This document shows, piece after piece, positions 34,277-46,672 of a stretch of 64,000 nucleotides of DNA. The notes below the pieces were generated by a model, which saw only the letters and a program-made list of their open reading frames with translations, made no database searches and was not told where the DNA came from. Where the stretch lies: the NCBI GenBank assembly GCA_021234155.1, contig JAJEKV010000017.1, positions 19,294,372 through 19,358,371 of the forward strand, written 5' to 3'. Each line of letters starts with the position of its first letter. The first letter of the stretch is position 1. Source of the DNA: Isoetes taiwanensis. Lineage: Eukaryota > Streptophyta > Lycopodiopsida > Isoetales > Isoetaceae. The position numbers and the translations under genes were made by a program.

Positions 34277-36019
34277 TTAACCGATGTAGGTAATGGAGTG
34301 CCATCTAACTCCCGGGTTGGAAAACTGGGTCGAACCACTTGAACAATTTGATAAGGGCCAAGCCAAACTTAAGTTTACCAGGAAAATTTTGTACCGAGAA
34401 TCATAAAGAAGAACCAAATCGCCTTCTTTGAATGTTTTTGTCTTCAAACGTTTGTCATGTAAAGATTTTTGCAATCGTTGTCCATGAAGAACACGAATAT
34501 AAGCATCCCTTGAAGTTCATCCAACTGTTCTAATTGATAGACCCTTTCTTTGAGTGCAAAGAGTGGATTATGAGCAAGAGCCGCTTGAAAACGGAGTGTT
34601 GGAAGGATGTATTCAAACGGCATGAGAGCTTCGACCATAAACCAATTTGAAAGGAGTGTGACTCAGAGCAATTTTGAAACAAGTATTGTAGGCCCAAAGA
34701 ACAGTAGGAAGTTTTGTTTGCCAGTCTGTGCGTGAAGCATCACAAATTTTCTTGAGAATGGTGACCAGAGTTTTGTTGGTGCTTTCTGCCAAACCATTAC
34801 CTTGAGGATAGTAAGGTGTGCTCTTGTGATGATGTATCAGGAGATAATCCGTCAGCTCCTTGATGGTATGATTGATAAAGTGGACACCACGATCACTGAC
34901 CAGCTCCGTGGGGCAGCCGAATCGCGTGATGATTTGTTGATAGAGGACCCTAGCTGTGCTTGCTGCAGTGTTGTCTGGAAGTGCGCAAGCTTCCGCCCAT
35001 TTGGTAGCGTAGTCAGTGAGAACCAGAATGTAGCGGGCACGGGTGTGCCGCGCAGGAGGATCTATGGGTCCCACAAAATCCATTCCCCATTTGCTGAAGG
35101 GAAGTGGCGTGGCGACCGGCGTCAAGGGAAGAGCGTCACGGGCCGTAGGTCGTCCCACCCGCTGGCAAGCGTCACACGTGCGGGCGTGGGCGTGAGCGTC
35201 TTTGAAGAGCGTGGGCCAAAAATACCCAGCTAGAAGGATTTTTCGTGCCGTGGTGTCACCATGAAAATGACCACCACCTAGCCCTTGATGAGCTTCTCGA
35301 ACAATATCTGGAACTTCATGAGGTAGAACACAGCGTCGAAGGATGGTATCCTTACCCTTTTTGTAGAGATGTCCTGCAACCATGGTGTAGTCACGGACCT
35401 CACGGAGAAATTGATGTCGACGGGATTGCCGCTTGGCAGGAGAGAGCGTCGTGTCCTCTGGTGGAAGGGCACCGGTGAGGAGGTACTGCTGAAAATCATG
35501 GAACCAATGTGGTGTTGCCGTGACTAAAAAGAGTTGAGCGTCAGGAAAGGCGTCTGAGACTCCAGTTGAGGGATCATCTGTGTGGATGCGTGAAAGATAA
35601 TCCGGGACTACATGAGATTTGCCGGCCTTGTGAACAATTTCAAAAGGGGCAAATTCTTGGAGAAGAAGGACCCAATGAGCAATGCGGCCCGTGGGTGTGG
35701 ATTTGTTGATCAAATAAAGGAGTGCTTGGTGGTCCACAAAGAACTTGATTTGACTGCCCAAAAGGTAGTGACGGAAGCGTTGGACACAGAAAATGAGACC
35801 CAAAGCTTCACGCCTGTGGCGAGAATAGCGCCGCCATTCAGAATTGAGTTTTCTCACCGGGCGATCGATTTGGTTTGTCGGTGTGCGATCATATTCTTGA
35901 GAAAGAACAGCCCAATAGCAAACGCCGGAGACATCGACATGAACATGAAAGGGGCTTGTCCCATTGAGAGGAACAAGAACCGGGCCCGAGTAAGCAAAAG
36001 CTTGTTTGTTGGAAAGCAA
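34277..36019 (-). CDS. Inner element RNase H and integrase
   Basis: A 468-codon minus frame (36019-34613) plus a frameshifted tail to 34277. The RNase H part has 'FHVHVDVSGVCYWAVLSQEY' (VDxS active-site region) and 'FFVDHQALLYLIN' followed by 'VPDYLSRI'. The integrase has its zinc-binding H..H..C..C ('GGGHFHGDTTARKIL', 'ARTCDACQR') and the catalytic triad in 'WGMDFVGPID', 'ELVSDRGVHF' and 'QGNGLAESTN'. All three acidic residues are present. The tail ('FKEGDLVLLYDSRYK') is the usual GPY/F-side module. The frame is open throughout this stretch, so this part is recent and well preserved. Confidence 0.9.
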
Positions 36020-37300
36020 AGATCCACCGGGAATTCCAAGCCTGTGGATTCATCACCGTGAGTTTATGAATGGGATCCGCAATGGTCGCTAGTCCAGGAA
36101 TGAAGGTGGAGTAATAATTGACCTTACCCGTGAAAGAGCGTGTCTCCTTGATATTGGCCGGTGCTTGAGCCTTGAGCACATAACCGATTTTGGGGGATGC
36201 GTGGTGATACCGCTTTGGTGAATCACGTGGCCTAACGTAACACCGTAGGTGACGAAAAGGTGCATTTTCGTGATTGAGACTAATGCCGGACTCATCACAT
36301 TTCGGAAGACGAGTTCCAATTTATCCAAATGGTCACCATGGAACTCAGAGGCAGAGAAGTCATCTTGAAAAATTTGTAAGAAGGGATTTTCCTTCATAAA
36401 AATCATGAAAAACCGAGAGCATGATGCGTTGAAACGTTGATGGAGAGTTTGATAATCCAAAAGGAACCACCTTGTAGGCAAAAGTGCCCCTACCGGGTGG
36501 TGAAAGTAGTCTTGAGTTGATCAGATTCTTTGATTGAGATCCGATTGTAGCGGAGAAAAACCATCCATGAAGGAGTACATCTCATGTCCAAAGAACCTCT
36601 TCCTTAACCCGGTCCGCGGAAGGAAGTGGAAAATGATCACGCCCGCGGGCCTCGATTGAGTTTTCGGTGAGTCCACACGCACGCCGGATCTTACCATTGT
36701 GTTTGAGGGCAATGACTATGGGGCTCACCCATTTGAATGTTTGACCTCATAGATCAAACCTACAACAAGGAGTTTGTCAATTTCCGCCTTGACGCGATCA
36801 CGTGAATTAGGGTTGAGCTCTGCATCGTTGCTAAACCGGTCGTGCATCGATTTGGTAGGAATGGTGAGTTCCCCAGGCTTTTGTTGATTCCCTCAAGATC
36901 TCTATAGCTCCAAAGTAAAATGTGTTTGAACTTTTTGAAAAGCTTGACGGCCCCTGTGACGATAAGGGGCGGAAGATGGCAAAGAAGGCGACAGCCGATT
37001 GTTGCCCACGCCCACGATCTCGACTTCGTGAGTCGGAATATGAGGTATCACGCCCGGTGTCCTGGACAATATGAGCAAAGCGGTTGAAGCATAACAGATG
37101 CGTGGCACTCAAGGCGTGGTGAAAAAGAGAGGTTGCCGAGTTTCATCCAGCCAGAGGTTGCTTCATGACGGCGTGTACATCAACGGGAGTTGCGGGAGGT
37201 TCAAAGATCCGAAAAAAGTTATCAACACGTTGGATTCTATTGCAAGGAGCCGATAAGGGTCAAGCAAAGCAGCCAATACCCGTCCCCGATCAAGAGTCAT
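36020..37300 (-). pseudogene. Inner element reverse transcriptase, frameshifted
   Basis: RT motifs are spread over several minus frames: 'PFLQIFQDDFSASEFHGDHL' (the YxDD box, here FQDD; about 36320-36410), 'HLDKLELVFRNV' and 'LKAQAPANIKETRSFTGKVN', the last corresponding to the RT-RNase H connection 'PxxxxELRSFLGLxNYY'. At least four frame changes occur between 36019 and 37290, so no full-length RT can be translated from this copy. Confidence 0.75.
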
Positions 37301-37422
37301 TTCTCCCCAAGGACCAGCATATTCGGGTAGGATGACAGAGGGCGGACTCGCAGTGGAGCCCGAACTTGATAAATATTCGAGCTTCCTCTAAATCGTGGTC
37401 CGAGAGAGAGGGTTCAGCATGT

Positions 37423-38346
37423 TCAATGTAAATGATCTTGCCTCGCTTCCAAGTCCATGGTGGCATTGAGGTGACCATCGTTGATGACCAACTGATCCGC
37501 GGCCCAAGAATGGATACTCTTGGCCTGGCGGAGAAAAGGTCGGCCAACCAACATTTCATAATCACCAGGATCTTCCCCCGCCTTCCAAACTCCAAATTCC
37601 AAGGGGAATCGGAGATCACCGATGTTGATGTGAAGAAGAGGCGTGACGCCTTGAGGTCTCATGATATGGCCATTTGCCAATTTGATGTCATATGGGGCAC
37701 GATAAAGTTCTTTGATGCCCATTTGTTTGCGGAGTTTATCCGTGATGAGATTAACTGCGCTACCTCCGTCTATTTGAACATGGTTGACTTGCTGATTTCC
37801 CACCGTGGCATGGACCGTGGGTGTAGAGGTAGCCACAGCCCCAACTAAAACAGTTGGGAGTGGTAACTGGTCCTTGAGAGCAGGACAGAGTTTCAAAATG
37901 GTTGCCAAGCTTAAAGGAATTTTGATCTTGGCTAGCTCCTCTTGGAGTTCCAGAGGCACATGAGAAAAAGGATCTGCTGGTTCCACGGTCTGCCGGAGTG
38001 CGCGGAAGTGAAGAACTTCTTTGAGTAAGTCAACCTCTTGGCAATATTGGGATATGTCCGAGAGCGTGGAGGTTGAGATGTGGAAGGTGTATCTTGTCTT
38101 TGTTGAGCTACGGTGGTGGCATGAACATTTTTGCGCGGCGCCTTCAAAGCCTTTTTGCATGAGATTCAAAATGCTTTGGCGAACTTTAGGCATGACATGT
38201 GGCATGAGTTTCTCCAAGTCAGGTGCAAAATGAACCTTTTTTTCTTCCTCATGAGGAATGGTGTCAACCAAAGCGCAGGTTCGCGTGCCATTTGGAATAA
38301 TGGTCAAGGGACGTGGACGCTCGATCCGGGCGTGAAACCAAACCAA
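37423..38346 (-). CDS. Inner element aspartic protease region
   Basis: A 307-codon minus frame. A linker with acidic/basic stretches is followed by 'VNHVQIDGGSAVNLITDKL' (active site D-G-G in place of D-S/T-G) and 'YDIKLANGHIMRPQGV' and 'YEMLVGRPFLRQ', the standard second half of Ty3 proteases. In retrotransposons this enzyme cuts the Gag-Pol polyprotein. The frame is shifted relative to gag and RT. Confidence 0.8.
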   Translation of the reverse strand: MVWFHARIERPRPLTIIPNGTRTCALVDTIPHEEEKKVHFAPDLEKLMPHVMPKVRQSILNLMQKGFEGAAQKCSCHHRSSTKTRYTFHISTSTLSDISQYCQEVDLLKEVLHFRALRQTVEPADPFSHVPLELQEELAKIKIPLSLATILKLCPALKDQLPLPTVLVGAVATSTPTVHATVGNQQVNHVQIDGGSAVNLITDKLRKQMGIKELYRAPYDIKLANGHIMRPQGVTPLLHINIGDLRFPLEFGVWKAGEDPGDYEMLVGRPFLRQAKSIHSWAADQLVINDGHLNATMDLEARQDHLH

Positions 38347-40131
38347 CCCAATTTGATGGCTGAACTGGAGGGTTTAGTGCCTGAAAAATTTCCTCCTGTG
38401 CTTGTTGATCCAGCTGAGGTTGATTTGCTGGAGCTGGTTGATAGCGTGATTGCTGAGGCGCTCTTGGTGGCTTCTTAAGAACTGGTCTCGGGCCTTGTTT
38501 GCCATTAGCAATCCAGAGTTGGTAAGCCGTGAGGCGGACCGATGTGGTCCGATTGGTGCGTGAAGCCGCACACGAACTTGTGGAAGTTGAGGACATGCCG
38601 TGGTGGTATGACCCCATTCTTGACAGTGATAACACTGAGCTTTAGAAGGATCAAAAGGAGGACGTGGGTTGGGTCCCCGTTGTTGCTCCTGTTGCTGATA
38701 AAGTTACTAGGTTGCTTGTAGTGGTGGGCCGCGATAGTGCGATTGTTGCCGAGGTGTGGTTTGCACTTGATAAACCGGTTTTTGTTGGAAAGGTGTGGGA
38801 TGAGTGCGAGTGCACTCTTCCGTGGCATGATTGCACATGTTGCATCTCTTGCAATGAGGTGGGCCATTGGTGGAGTTGCACTCATTTGCCAAGTGGCCTT
38901 GGCATTTGCAGATATGGCACCGTGATCCGACCGCTACTGTGGATTGGCGTGTTGAGGCCGGATACCGTATGTGGAACCATACCTGGGTGGCATAAAAAGG
39001 GAGCTCCCGAAGAGCCACGCCATGGGAGGAAACATTGATCGAAAGTGATTGACAAGATCGATAGCTTTGTTCCAAAGTCTTGGGGACGCAGTATTGATCA
39101 TGAGTCGAATATTTGGAGGAAGTCCTTGGAGAAACCGGACCAAAAACGGCTCGTGTTGGGTACTCCTTGAGTTTACCGAAGCGAGAATGTGAAGTCGATC
39201 CGCAAAATCCGAGGCGGAGACTCGTGGGCTCTTGTTGAAGTTCATTGAGTTGCTTGAGATGAAGTTGATCATCATCCGTGGTCCCATAATGAGAAAGAAA
39301 AGCAGTTCTCATTTCGGACCAATCTTGTTTCAAAGTGGCTTTTGTTGGACATGAGCCATTGATGAGGAGAGCCACCAGGTGGTGGAAAAAGATGTGGAAT
39401 TTCAGTTGAGGTTGCGCATGATCATTTAGGACAGCTAGAGCCTCAAATTCTTCCATGTGGGCCCGAGCACTTTGGTCTAAGGGTTTGCCTTTCGTGTTGC
39501 CAAAGGTGGGATAAGCCGGGTTCAGAGTCCGAAAGGTAGATGTGAAAGTGCTTGGCTGGGACGGGGAACAAATATAGTGAGGATATTGAGGTTGAGTTGG
39601 AGGTGGCATGGTGCCCGAAGGACCTCGATGAAGGGGTGATCTGCGGTTGAGGAACCTGGAAGGTGCCCGAGCATTGGTTTTGAGATCCGTAAGGTTGTAA
39701 AACAGGGAAGTGCAATGGGGAAATGTAGGAAAGGAAATTCTGGGTAGGCAAAAAAGAGACCTCGTGGATATCCCCGCCACCCGGGGAGATGATGGTTGTG
39801 AAGGAAGAGGCGTATGGCCTGAAGAATGATGGATGTAGGCATGTTCAGGGGTATGAAAGTAAGGTTGAGAAGGTTGAGCCTGATAGGGCTCCTGATAGTG
39901 ATGAGGTGACTGAGGCTGGGAGCAATGTTTGCACGCTTGGGGCGGGGAACTGGGACGAGACAGGACACGAGGGGTGGGTGGCGCCGACTGAGCCCTAGAC
40001 CGAAGGTGGCCTCCCTCAATGTCATAAGCAGATCCATACATGTCGCGAACAGTTTCCCGACGCTGATGGCGCTCCAAGCGAGATGCCGTCTGAGAAAGGA
40101 GTTCTTCTGGCGTGAAGTTTCGGACAGACAT
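38264..40131 (-). CDS. Inner element Gag with zinc knuckles
   Basis: The ATG at 40131 opens a 474-codon minus frame just inside the 5' LTR. It has a Pro/Ser/His-rich N-terminal third, then a weakly conserved capsid region frame-broken around 38930-39290. Two adjacent CxxCxxxxHxxxxC knuckles follow ('CHICKCQGHLANEC', 'CKRCNMCNHATEEC'; about 38750-38830). A third knuckle ('CYHCQEWGHTTTAC') is readable near 38600-38630, and the 38264-38635 frame continues towards protease. Gag forms the particle and binds RNA through the knuckles. Three knuckles in tandem are more than the usual one or two. Confidence 0.8.
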
Positions 40132-40174
40132 GGTGGCAGAAGAAAGTAGGATTGAATCGGACCGTGGCGGCGCG

Positions 40175-40764
40175 TGTTTGGGGTCTGGGTTCGGGAACTC
40201 CTGGAAGACAGCCCTCTGTGAGGACCCGTGGATCTAACAGGAGAGTCCGGGGGACTATGTCACGCGGGATTTGCAAGAAGAGAACAAGAAGAAGAAAACA
40301 GAACAAATGAGAGGAAAATGATAAGCTTCCTTGATATCAATGATGAACATACATGAGCTCTCGCAATCGAGAGAAAACTGAAAAGAGACAAGACTCAAAA
40401 CTCATCCTCTTTCATGTGCTAGCTCTAATCATATATATAGTACAATGGCCTTTGGCCCAATATAGACACTCTGACTGATCTCGGTGCTGACTCCTGGGAG
40501 GAGGCCTGATTTGCAGGAATGTTGGCGGTGCCTTATGAAATGCCTAGAATCACTCTGACGCTGATGCTGACGCGGGCGGTGGCGGGCCATCACTTGTCTG
40601 AGCGGCGCCTCTTGTTGACGGGCGCAGGCTTTGGCTGCATGGTCTGCTGCTTGGTCTTCTGCTGAGCCTTTGATGGCTGACCCGTGGCTGACTGTGGATC
40701 CTTGAGCTTGACCTGGTCCGTCGTATGCATGAATAGTCCTGTACCAGGAGGCACAGGACTAACA
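40175..40764 (-). repeat. Inner element 5' LTR
   Basis: TGTTTGGGG..ACTAACA, matching 29669-30259. The bases just inside (minus: cgcgccgccacggtcc) should be the primer site but do not match a tRNA 3' end I can name with confidence. Confidence 0.9.
40430..40441 (-). promoter_or_regulatory. TATA-like element in the 5' LTR
   Basis: An ATATATATAG stretch about 325 bases into the LTR from its U3 end, with gag about 300 bases downstream on the minus strand. The position fits an LTR core promoter. It is inferred from composition and position only. Confidence 0.4.
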
Positions 40765-40769
40765 CCCCT
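40765..40769. other. Target site duplication, right copy (CCCCT)
   Basis: Exact repeat of the five bases 29664-29668 that flank the left LTR of the inner element. Confidence 0.85.
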
Positions 40770-41378
40770 ATCTTCTCGTAATGCGCTCCTCGTTGAAGTC
40801 CCCTTCTACTTGCCTGCAAAAGGAGCACATTACGTGAGTTTAGTTAATAATTTGTGGTTTTAGGGGACCACCCCCCTTACCTCCTTGAGCCGAACTACTG
40901 GCTCAAGGTTGTCCTACTACCTTGCACAAGATCATGGCCCTTTCGGATTTGAGCTTAAGGATCATTTAAGATGCTCCCATCATTGCCCATGATCGAGTGC
41001 TACCTTGTACTCGGTTACCCGGTGCCGAGTACCCCTAGTGCATCATGCCCCAAGGGTTTGAAGCTAGGGAACGTCTCACGATCCCATCATCGCACATGAT
41101 CATTTTTAACCTTCACCATGACCCTCCTACGGCCAGGTGTGCGTCCCCCGCATCGTGGCATAGAGAGCATCCGATTGATGTCCCATCATCGCCCACCATG
41201 CCTCATTCCTCACTCACATGACCCTAATGGTCATGCGCACCTCTTGGTGCGTGTGGCCTAGAGAATGCCCTAAAGGCGTATCCCATCATCGCCCACACGA
41301 TCCAAGGTTCTGGCACATGCACCCTACTAACTAGAATGCATGCGCCAGAACTTAAGGCTAACTAAGAAACATACTACG

Positions 41379-41760
41379 CTAACCTCCTGGCAAGTCGACA
41401 TCGATTAGTTCGGAGACGACTCGCCCATCAAACTCCTTCATAAACTCTGGGTATTGCTTCTCCAAATCTTGCTTCAATACCCATGTCGCGTCTTCCACGG
41501 GTAAGTGCTTCCACTTAACCAAATATTGGAGGAACTGAGACCTCCTAGTCCTCTTGAATGACTTATGAAGAAGCAATTCAGGCACAATTTCAACTTGATC
41601 CTCCGTCATTTCCAACAAGGTTGGAGTATCCAAAACCTCATCAAGGTTAGGATCGTGCCTTTTCAATAAACTCACATGGAAGACCTTAGGGTGGGCCGAG
41701 AGATCCAACTTGTAGGCTTGACAGCCCACTCTTCTCCAAGATCGTGAACGGACCGGCCCA
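41379..41760 (-). pseudogene. Outer element integrase C-terminus with chromo-like domain
   Basis: The minus frame reads 'HPKVFHVSLLKRHDPNLDEV', which ends the integrase of plant Ty3 elements, then 'RSQFLQYLVKWKHLPVEDAT' and 'WVLKQDLEKQYPEF'. The VKWK..P.xxATW signature is that of the chromodomain tail of chromoviruses. This domain guides integration to chromatin in that group. A frame of 116 codons survives. It marks the outer minus-strand element, whose 3' LTR is at 27769-29413, as chromovirus-type. Confidence 0.75.
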
Positions 41761-42320
41761 CCTAGGGGCGAGCTTCTTACAATTGCCGATGCGAAGCTTC
41801 CCTTGCTTAACCTTTACTTGAGCCAACTTTATCTGCCACAACAAAACAACTCTCGAGGAGTTTTATGTCTATCTGCTTGACTCTTCAGATATGCCCATGC
41901 TGTTGAAGATACTCCCACACTTCTACCAAAAGCTACCGCATACATGCTGTCGTTGTTCAGAAACTTCCACCTAGGGCACTAGATTATGCCACATAACTAG
42001 GGCCAGACATTGATAATTGTAACTGATCATGGGGGAGACATCTTCGATGACTCTTGCTTCATATTATTGTACGTAATTGATCAGGTGGATGTAATCGGCC
42101 CATTTGGATTACTTGTTCCAATCATAGTTTCTCAATGTGCTCTCCAAAATGGTGTTGATCCGGTCCCTTTGCCGATTGACTGCGAATGATAAGCAAAACT
42201 CATCAAACAAGTTGGTGCAGCTCGTGTTGAAGAAGTCTTGCTAAACGTCGCTAAAGAACTTCGGATCTCTATTGGTGATGATCGACCTGTGCCTTCCATG
42301 CAGCCTAAAAGAACTCTTAT

Positions 42321-43112
42321 TTAGACCACACGGCTAGATCCAAGGCGGTGTCTATGGTGTGGCATGGCAAGTATGTGCCCTTTCAATAAGCTATATACCA
42401 CAACCATCAAGGCTTCAAAGCTTCTTGTTGTCCTTGGAAGGCCCGCTATGAAAACCATGTTGAAGACTTCCCACTTGGTGTCTGGCACCGCCCAAGATTC
42501 CAAAAACTCCTGGAATTCGAAGTTGTTCCGCCCTTGTCTGCTGGCTCCAATGACACATTCTTGGCTATGTCTGATTATCTGCTTCTTCATACCTGGCCAG
42601 ACGTAGCTACTTCTAATCTTGAAGTAGGCCTTTATAAATTTTGCATGGCCGGAAATAGGGCTATTATGCGTGTCCTGGAAAATTTTTCTTACTCCTTATG
42701 CTTTGAGTATAGTTGTTCTTTGATATTAAAGATTACCTTCCTTTTTAAAATATTTGAAGGTTTCTCTTTCTTAATCCGTTCTTGCACTCTTGTAAGGACT
42801 AGCCCATCATGTGCTTGAACTCCATGTTGGGGAAGATGGCTTCTTCTATCTTCTTGCCGAATTCGCTTGCCGAAGTGGAGATGGCATTGCAAATTGCTGC
42901 TTCAAAAGCTTGCCAATGAGTGGCGACGTCTTAACATCTCCACGGCTGCATGCTCTTCCATTGATTTGCTGTAGATCACGATGTCGTCGAAGAGAATTGA
43001 TGAAGAAATCATCCAAGGAATCTTCGAAGATGTCGTCCTCAAATGCATACAAGTTGGTGGAGCATTCCATAGATTCAAGGGCATCACTGTGAAGTGATAG
43101 TGCCCATACCAA
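42321..43112 (-). pseudogene. Outer element integrase core and RT remnants
   Basis: The minus frame at 42590-42321 contains 'VFNMVFIAGLPRTTRSFEAL' then 'MVVVYSLLKGH', corresponding to the integrase core 'xxMDFIxGLPxxxxxxAIMVVVDRLSKxAH', with the catalytic D lost. At 43087-42850, overlapping frames give 'FDDIVIYSKSMEEHAAVEML', the RT catalytic YxDD box (here FDD) and its downstream helix, and 'EDDIFEDSLDDFF'. Orientation and order (RT right, integrase left) fit one minus-strand element. It is heavily frameshifted. Confidence 0.65.
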
Positions 43113-46100
43113 GTTCTGAAGGAGTCTTATAATTATCTTCCCCCTTCATCCTTATTTACTGATTGCCCGAGCTTAAGTCGATTTTGTAGAAGAATCCTGC
43201 TTCTTGGGGCTGATCCATTATGTCATTGCTTGTTGAGCTGCCCATGGTTGATATACATCTTTAGACTTCCATCTTGGCCGAAAGGATCCCCAAGTTGATC
43301 AACTCCTACAAGCGCTTCTTGAGCTCGCTAGCTTTCGGAAGTGCTTGATTCTATAAAGAGCCTTGCTGATCGGCTCGCCTCGGTGCAAGAGTGATTTCAG
43401 ACTCTATGCCTCTATAGAGCAAAAGCTCTCAATTTTCACCGGAGATATATCATGGGACTTCTTGATTAACTTAGAAATTGGCCGAGGCAAGCTGCTTCAA
43501 GTAGCATCTTCCTTCTTACTCTTGTAGTCGAAATTCGACAACTTGTAGCTTATGTGCGACCTCATTCCTCATGATGTACTTAAGTAATTGCTTTTCTTCG
43601 ACATCGTTGTAACGATTGGAATTACTTAACTTAAATTATAAGGTACTTGCCCTTTGGTGCTGGGATAAGTATCTCTTGCTTATAATAATCAATTATTGCT
43701 TTAGCCAGCTTTAATATTGCATGCTTATTGTGAGGTCATAATTGCCAATGTACATAAGTTGGTGCCGATGCTCTACTTTGCTTCGCTCTAGGTTGATGTC
43801 GAACTTGACTCTTGTTCCATTGGTGCTGCTAATTACTTGGCCTTGGCTTAATTACTGGCCTAGATTTAGACTTAAGAGTCTTACTCTTAAAGATGTCCGT
43901 CATCTAGAAGGTGCAAAATTATAAGTTAAAGAACTACTTACATAAATCCTATGGCCACAATTTTAGTCGGCATGACATTACTTTTGGGCACACATAGAAA
44001 ACTATATGATTAGATAATTATTCTTGTTTTAGATCTAATCTATACTCTAGGATCTACCCTTTCTTAATTATTGCCCTCTTGAAATAGCCCTACCTTTGAG
44101 TTGATGCCATCTAAGAAGTTGGCCGGACTTATTAGATTGCTTCCCTTCATTTGGTCGGATTATTCCTTATGCTGCGGAAGTACTTGTCATATACATGGTC
44201 GATGGTTATCCTATTATTGAATCCTTCTTAGCGAGGTGATCAAGCTCACGAAGAGGTTCCAATATATTGGATATCTGCCAGCAATGTATACAATTATTGT
44301 ACTCCATACATTTTCTTCCCAATACTTGAAGCTTTGCTCCATTCTTGGGTCCATCTTTCTAAAGGAAAAGACAAAAAAAAAACTACTCGAAATTTCGTCC
44401 CCATCCCATCATGGATGTTATCACCCATAATTCTAAGAAACTCAACTATCTGATAGGTCCTCTAGCTTGCTCAAAGCTGGTGTAGTCATTAGTCGTTGGA
44501 GTAGCAAGGCGATGATCCATAATTTGTTGAAAAGAATCTGGTATCCTTGGAGTTGTTGTATGATCATTCGAGTGCTCTGCTTCCTTTCATTGAACATATT
44601 CTGACTCTGCTCGTCCTTAATGTTGATGCTGATTACCTTCATTAACATTATCCCTCTTAGTGGACTTGCTGATGTAGATAACATAACGCTCGGTGTTGCA
44701 TCCCAAAAGCTTGAAGGTAATGTTCACCACTGCGTAGAATCTTTCGCGTTTAACTCATCTGCCTTGAAGGTTATTAGATTCGAGGATGATTCTTCTAACT
44801 CCTGAATTGATATTGTTGTGTTGAGCTTGTCGATTTGATTCTTCATCCTGGCGGCCACATGCTGCTGTTATAAGGCTGAAGACAATGTCGAGTGCTTTAT
44901 CACTCCTAACTGTGCAACTTCTCTTGCTGAGAGAAGTTTATTTGCATCCATCTACAAGGACTAATCTTGACTGATCAATTAATAATTCTGGTATTTGGTC
45001 CCTCATGATGCCTTTTCTTGATGGTGCTTGACCTCCAATCTCTACGGCAGAAGATTGTCGTGATCTTGAGATGGTATTTGTCGAGGTTGATCATTTGCTC
45101 AAGTATCGGGGCTGATGAAGAAGAAATTCCTATTCCTGAGAAGCCCACCCTTGCTGGCTTGTAGTACCTCCTTAGTCAAGCATGTTTGCTTGAAGTCCAA
45201 ATCTGATACTACTATGGCCTGGATACCTATGATAATTTCCCTTCCGAGGAGGTTTGTCCAGTCTCATCCTTAAGGGCTCTTGATATCATAAGTCGATGAA
45301 GTCTACTTGTTGGTGGCGTAGCTGTGACATTAGTCATCGATGTGGGGTCATTCCTCGAGGCAATATGGCACTTGGAGTATCCTTGACTAGGAGATACCCT
45401 TCCCCTAATGTGAGCAATTTTGTAAGTGCCATGATGCCCATTGACTGTTGCATAGCCCCCTTGGCAGTCTTGTGTCTAATCTTGATGTCGCAATCGTCCT
45501 TCCTTTGGCCTCCTCTTTATTATTTGTGTTCGGGCTTCCCTGTACACCATCTTGGCCTTTGATTGCTGAAGCTTCCTCCATAAGGTTGCCCTCTGCTTTC
45601 GATTCGTTGATGTTGTCGAGTGGCTCCACCGTCGAGAATCTGCAAGAAAGATTCTCCTACCCTATATTATTGCCCTACGCACAAGGCAACTAATACTATC
45701 ACACAACAATTATTTATGGCTACTTACTTTACAAACCCTATTTTTATACCTTTATCCCCTCTACCCCAAATGACCCACTTGGCATTTGGCACTCTACTAG
45801 GCACTGAGAAAGGTAGTTATTTACTATAATGGGGGTGGTAGAAGGAGACTCATTCACTGGGTGTACTTGGTGTGCTAGACTGAATTACCTAGATAGGATG
45901 AATTTCTAGATAATTATCTATGATACAAAGGTATGGCTGAAGACACTTGATGATAGTGCACCTATAACGTGTGTTGGTGTATCATACCAACGTGTGACAA
46001 CAATTTCTAAGGCCTTGGCAACTAGCTGGGTTTTATACTACCTATATGTAGACAAGAAGACACTTAGCAAGATAAGAGCGACAACTAAGCTGTGATGAGT

Positions 46101-46596
46101 GCAGATGCCGTCTCTATCTAGCTTAAGGATCTTGGTTCTAACTCTAAGGCTTGGTCATATTGGCAAATGATGTCGGTGTAATAGGGAGTTCTAGTCAAAA
46201 TGGCATGGAGATCAAAGAGATGATCAAAGACATGGAAGGCTTGCTCGGCAGGGAAATCACGGATGTGATTGGCCTCACTGTACCATCTAACAAAGCTTGA
46301 TGGCGCCATTGAGCAGAGATAGCTATGAAAAATGGCTTGTGAAGATGAGTAGGGAGTTGGAAAATCGTCTGAAGTGCTAAGAGCAGTTTTGATGGTGAGA
46401 AAATGACAAATGAGACCCCCTTTTATAGACTAGGGATGCCTCGGGTTCCGTGCACAAGGGTTCTTAATGGGGAAGACTTCAAATCTGTGGCCATGGGTGT
46501 CCAAATGAGCTACCATGAAGTGCAATTCTAAGCAAAACAAAGCAAGAAATACTACATGGGAGTTTGTTCGATGAAAATTGGTCAATCTGGACAAAA
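43113..46596. other. Decayed sequence, no clear gene
   Basis: Probably the 5' half of the outer element (gag/protease/leader), but no knuckle, protease box or 5' LTR is identifiable. I looked for a reverse-oriented tRNA-iMet primer site and LTR ends. Only a poor match ('aatctgatactactatgg', about 45198) exists. The open frames at 45296-45829 and 46118-46309 have no recognisable domain. Confidence 0.4.
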
Positions 46597-46601
46597 TTGG
46601 G

Positions 46602-46672
46602 CGAAATCGGGTGGCGTCGCGCAAAATAGCTCTCCGTCGAGGGCGCAGAGGGGTTTCTCACGATGCGACCCG
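46602..46672. repeat. Hairpin unit, copy 1
   Basis: 'cgaaatcgggtggcgtcgcg' ... 'cgatgcgacccg' forms an imperfect stem of about 18 bp around a loop containing 'gtcgagggcgcag'. The same unit recurs about 200 bases later. Confidence 0.7.

Larger units (their letters stand above)
29669..40764 (-). mobile_element. Inner Ty3-type LTR retrotransposon, 11.1 kb
   Basis: A structurally complete element on the minus strand: LTRs at 40175-40764 (5') and 29669-30259 (3'), both TGTT..AACA, with a perfect 5-bp target duplication. Order 5' to 3' is gag with three zinc knuckles, aspartic protease, reverse transcriptase, RNase H, integrase, then about 3.5 kb of extra ORFs before a 'tttggtgggg' polypurine tract. 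It inserted into the outer Ty3 element. The LTRs are nearly identical over about the first 360 bases but differ at about a dozen clustered positions near the other end. Coding frames carry several frameshifts, mainly in RT, so it is probably no longer autonomous. No chromodomain was seen after the integrase. Confidence 0.88.

Noticed and set aside
34802-36061. Plus-strand ORFs opposite integrase/RNase H
   Set aside because: Antisense shadows of a well-supported integrase frame.
45190-45225. 5' LTR/primer site of the outer element
   Set aside because: A weak reverse match to the tRNA-iMet primer site is not followed by TGTGACG or any LTR-like end.
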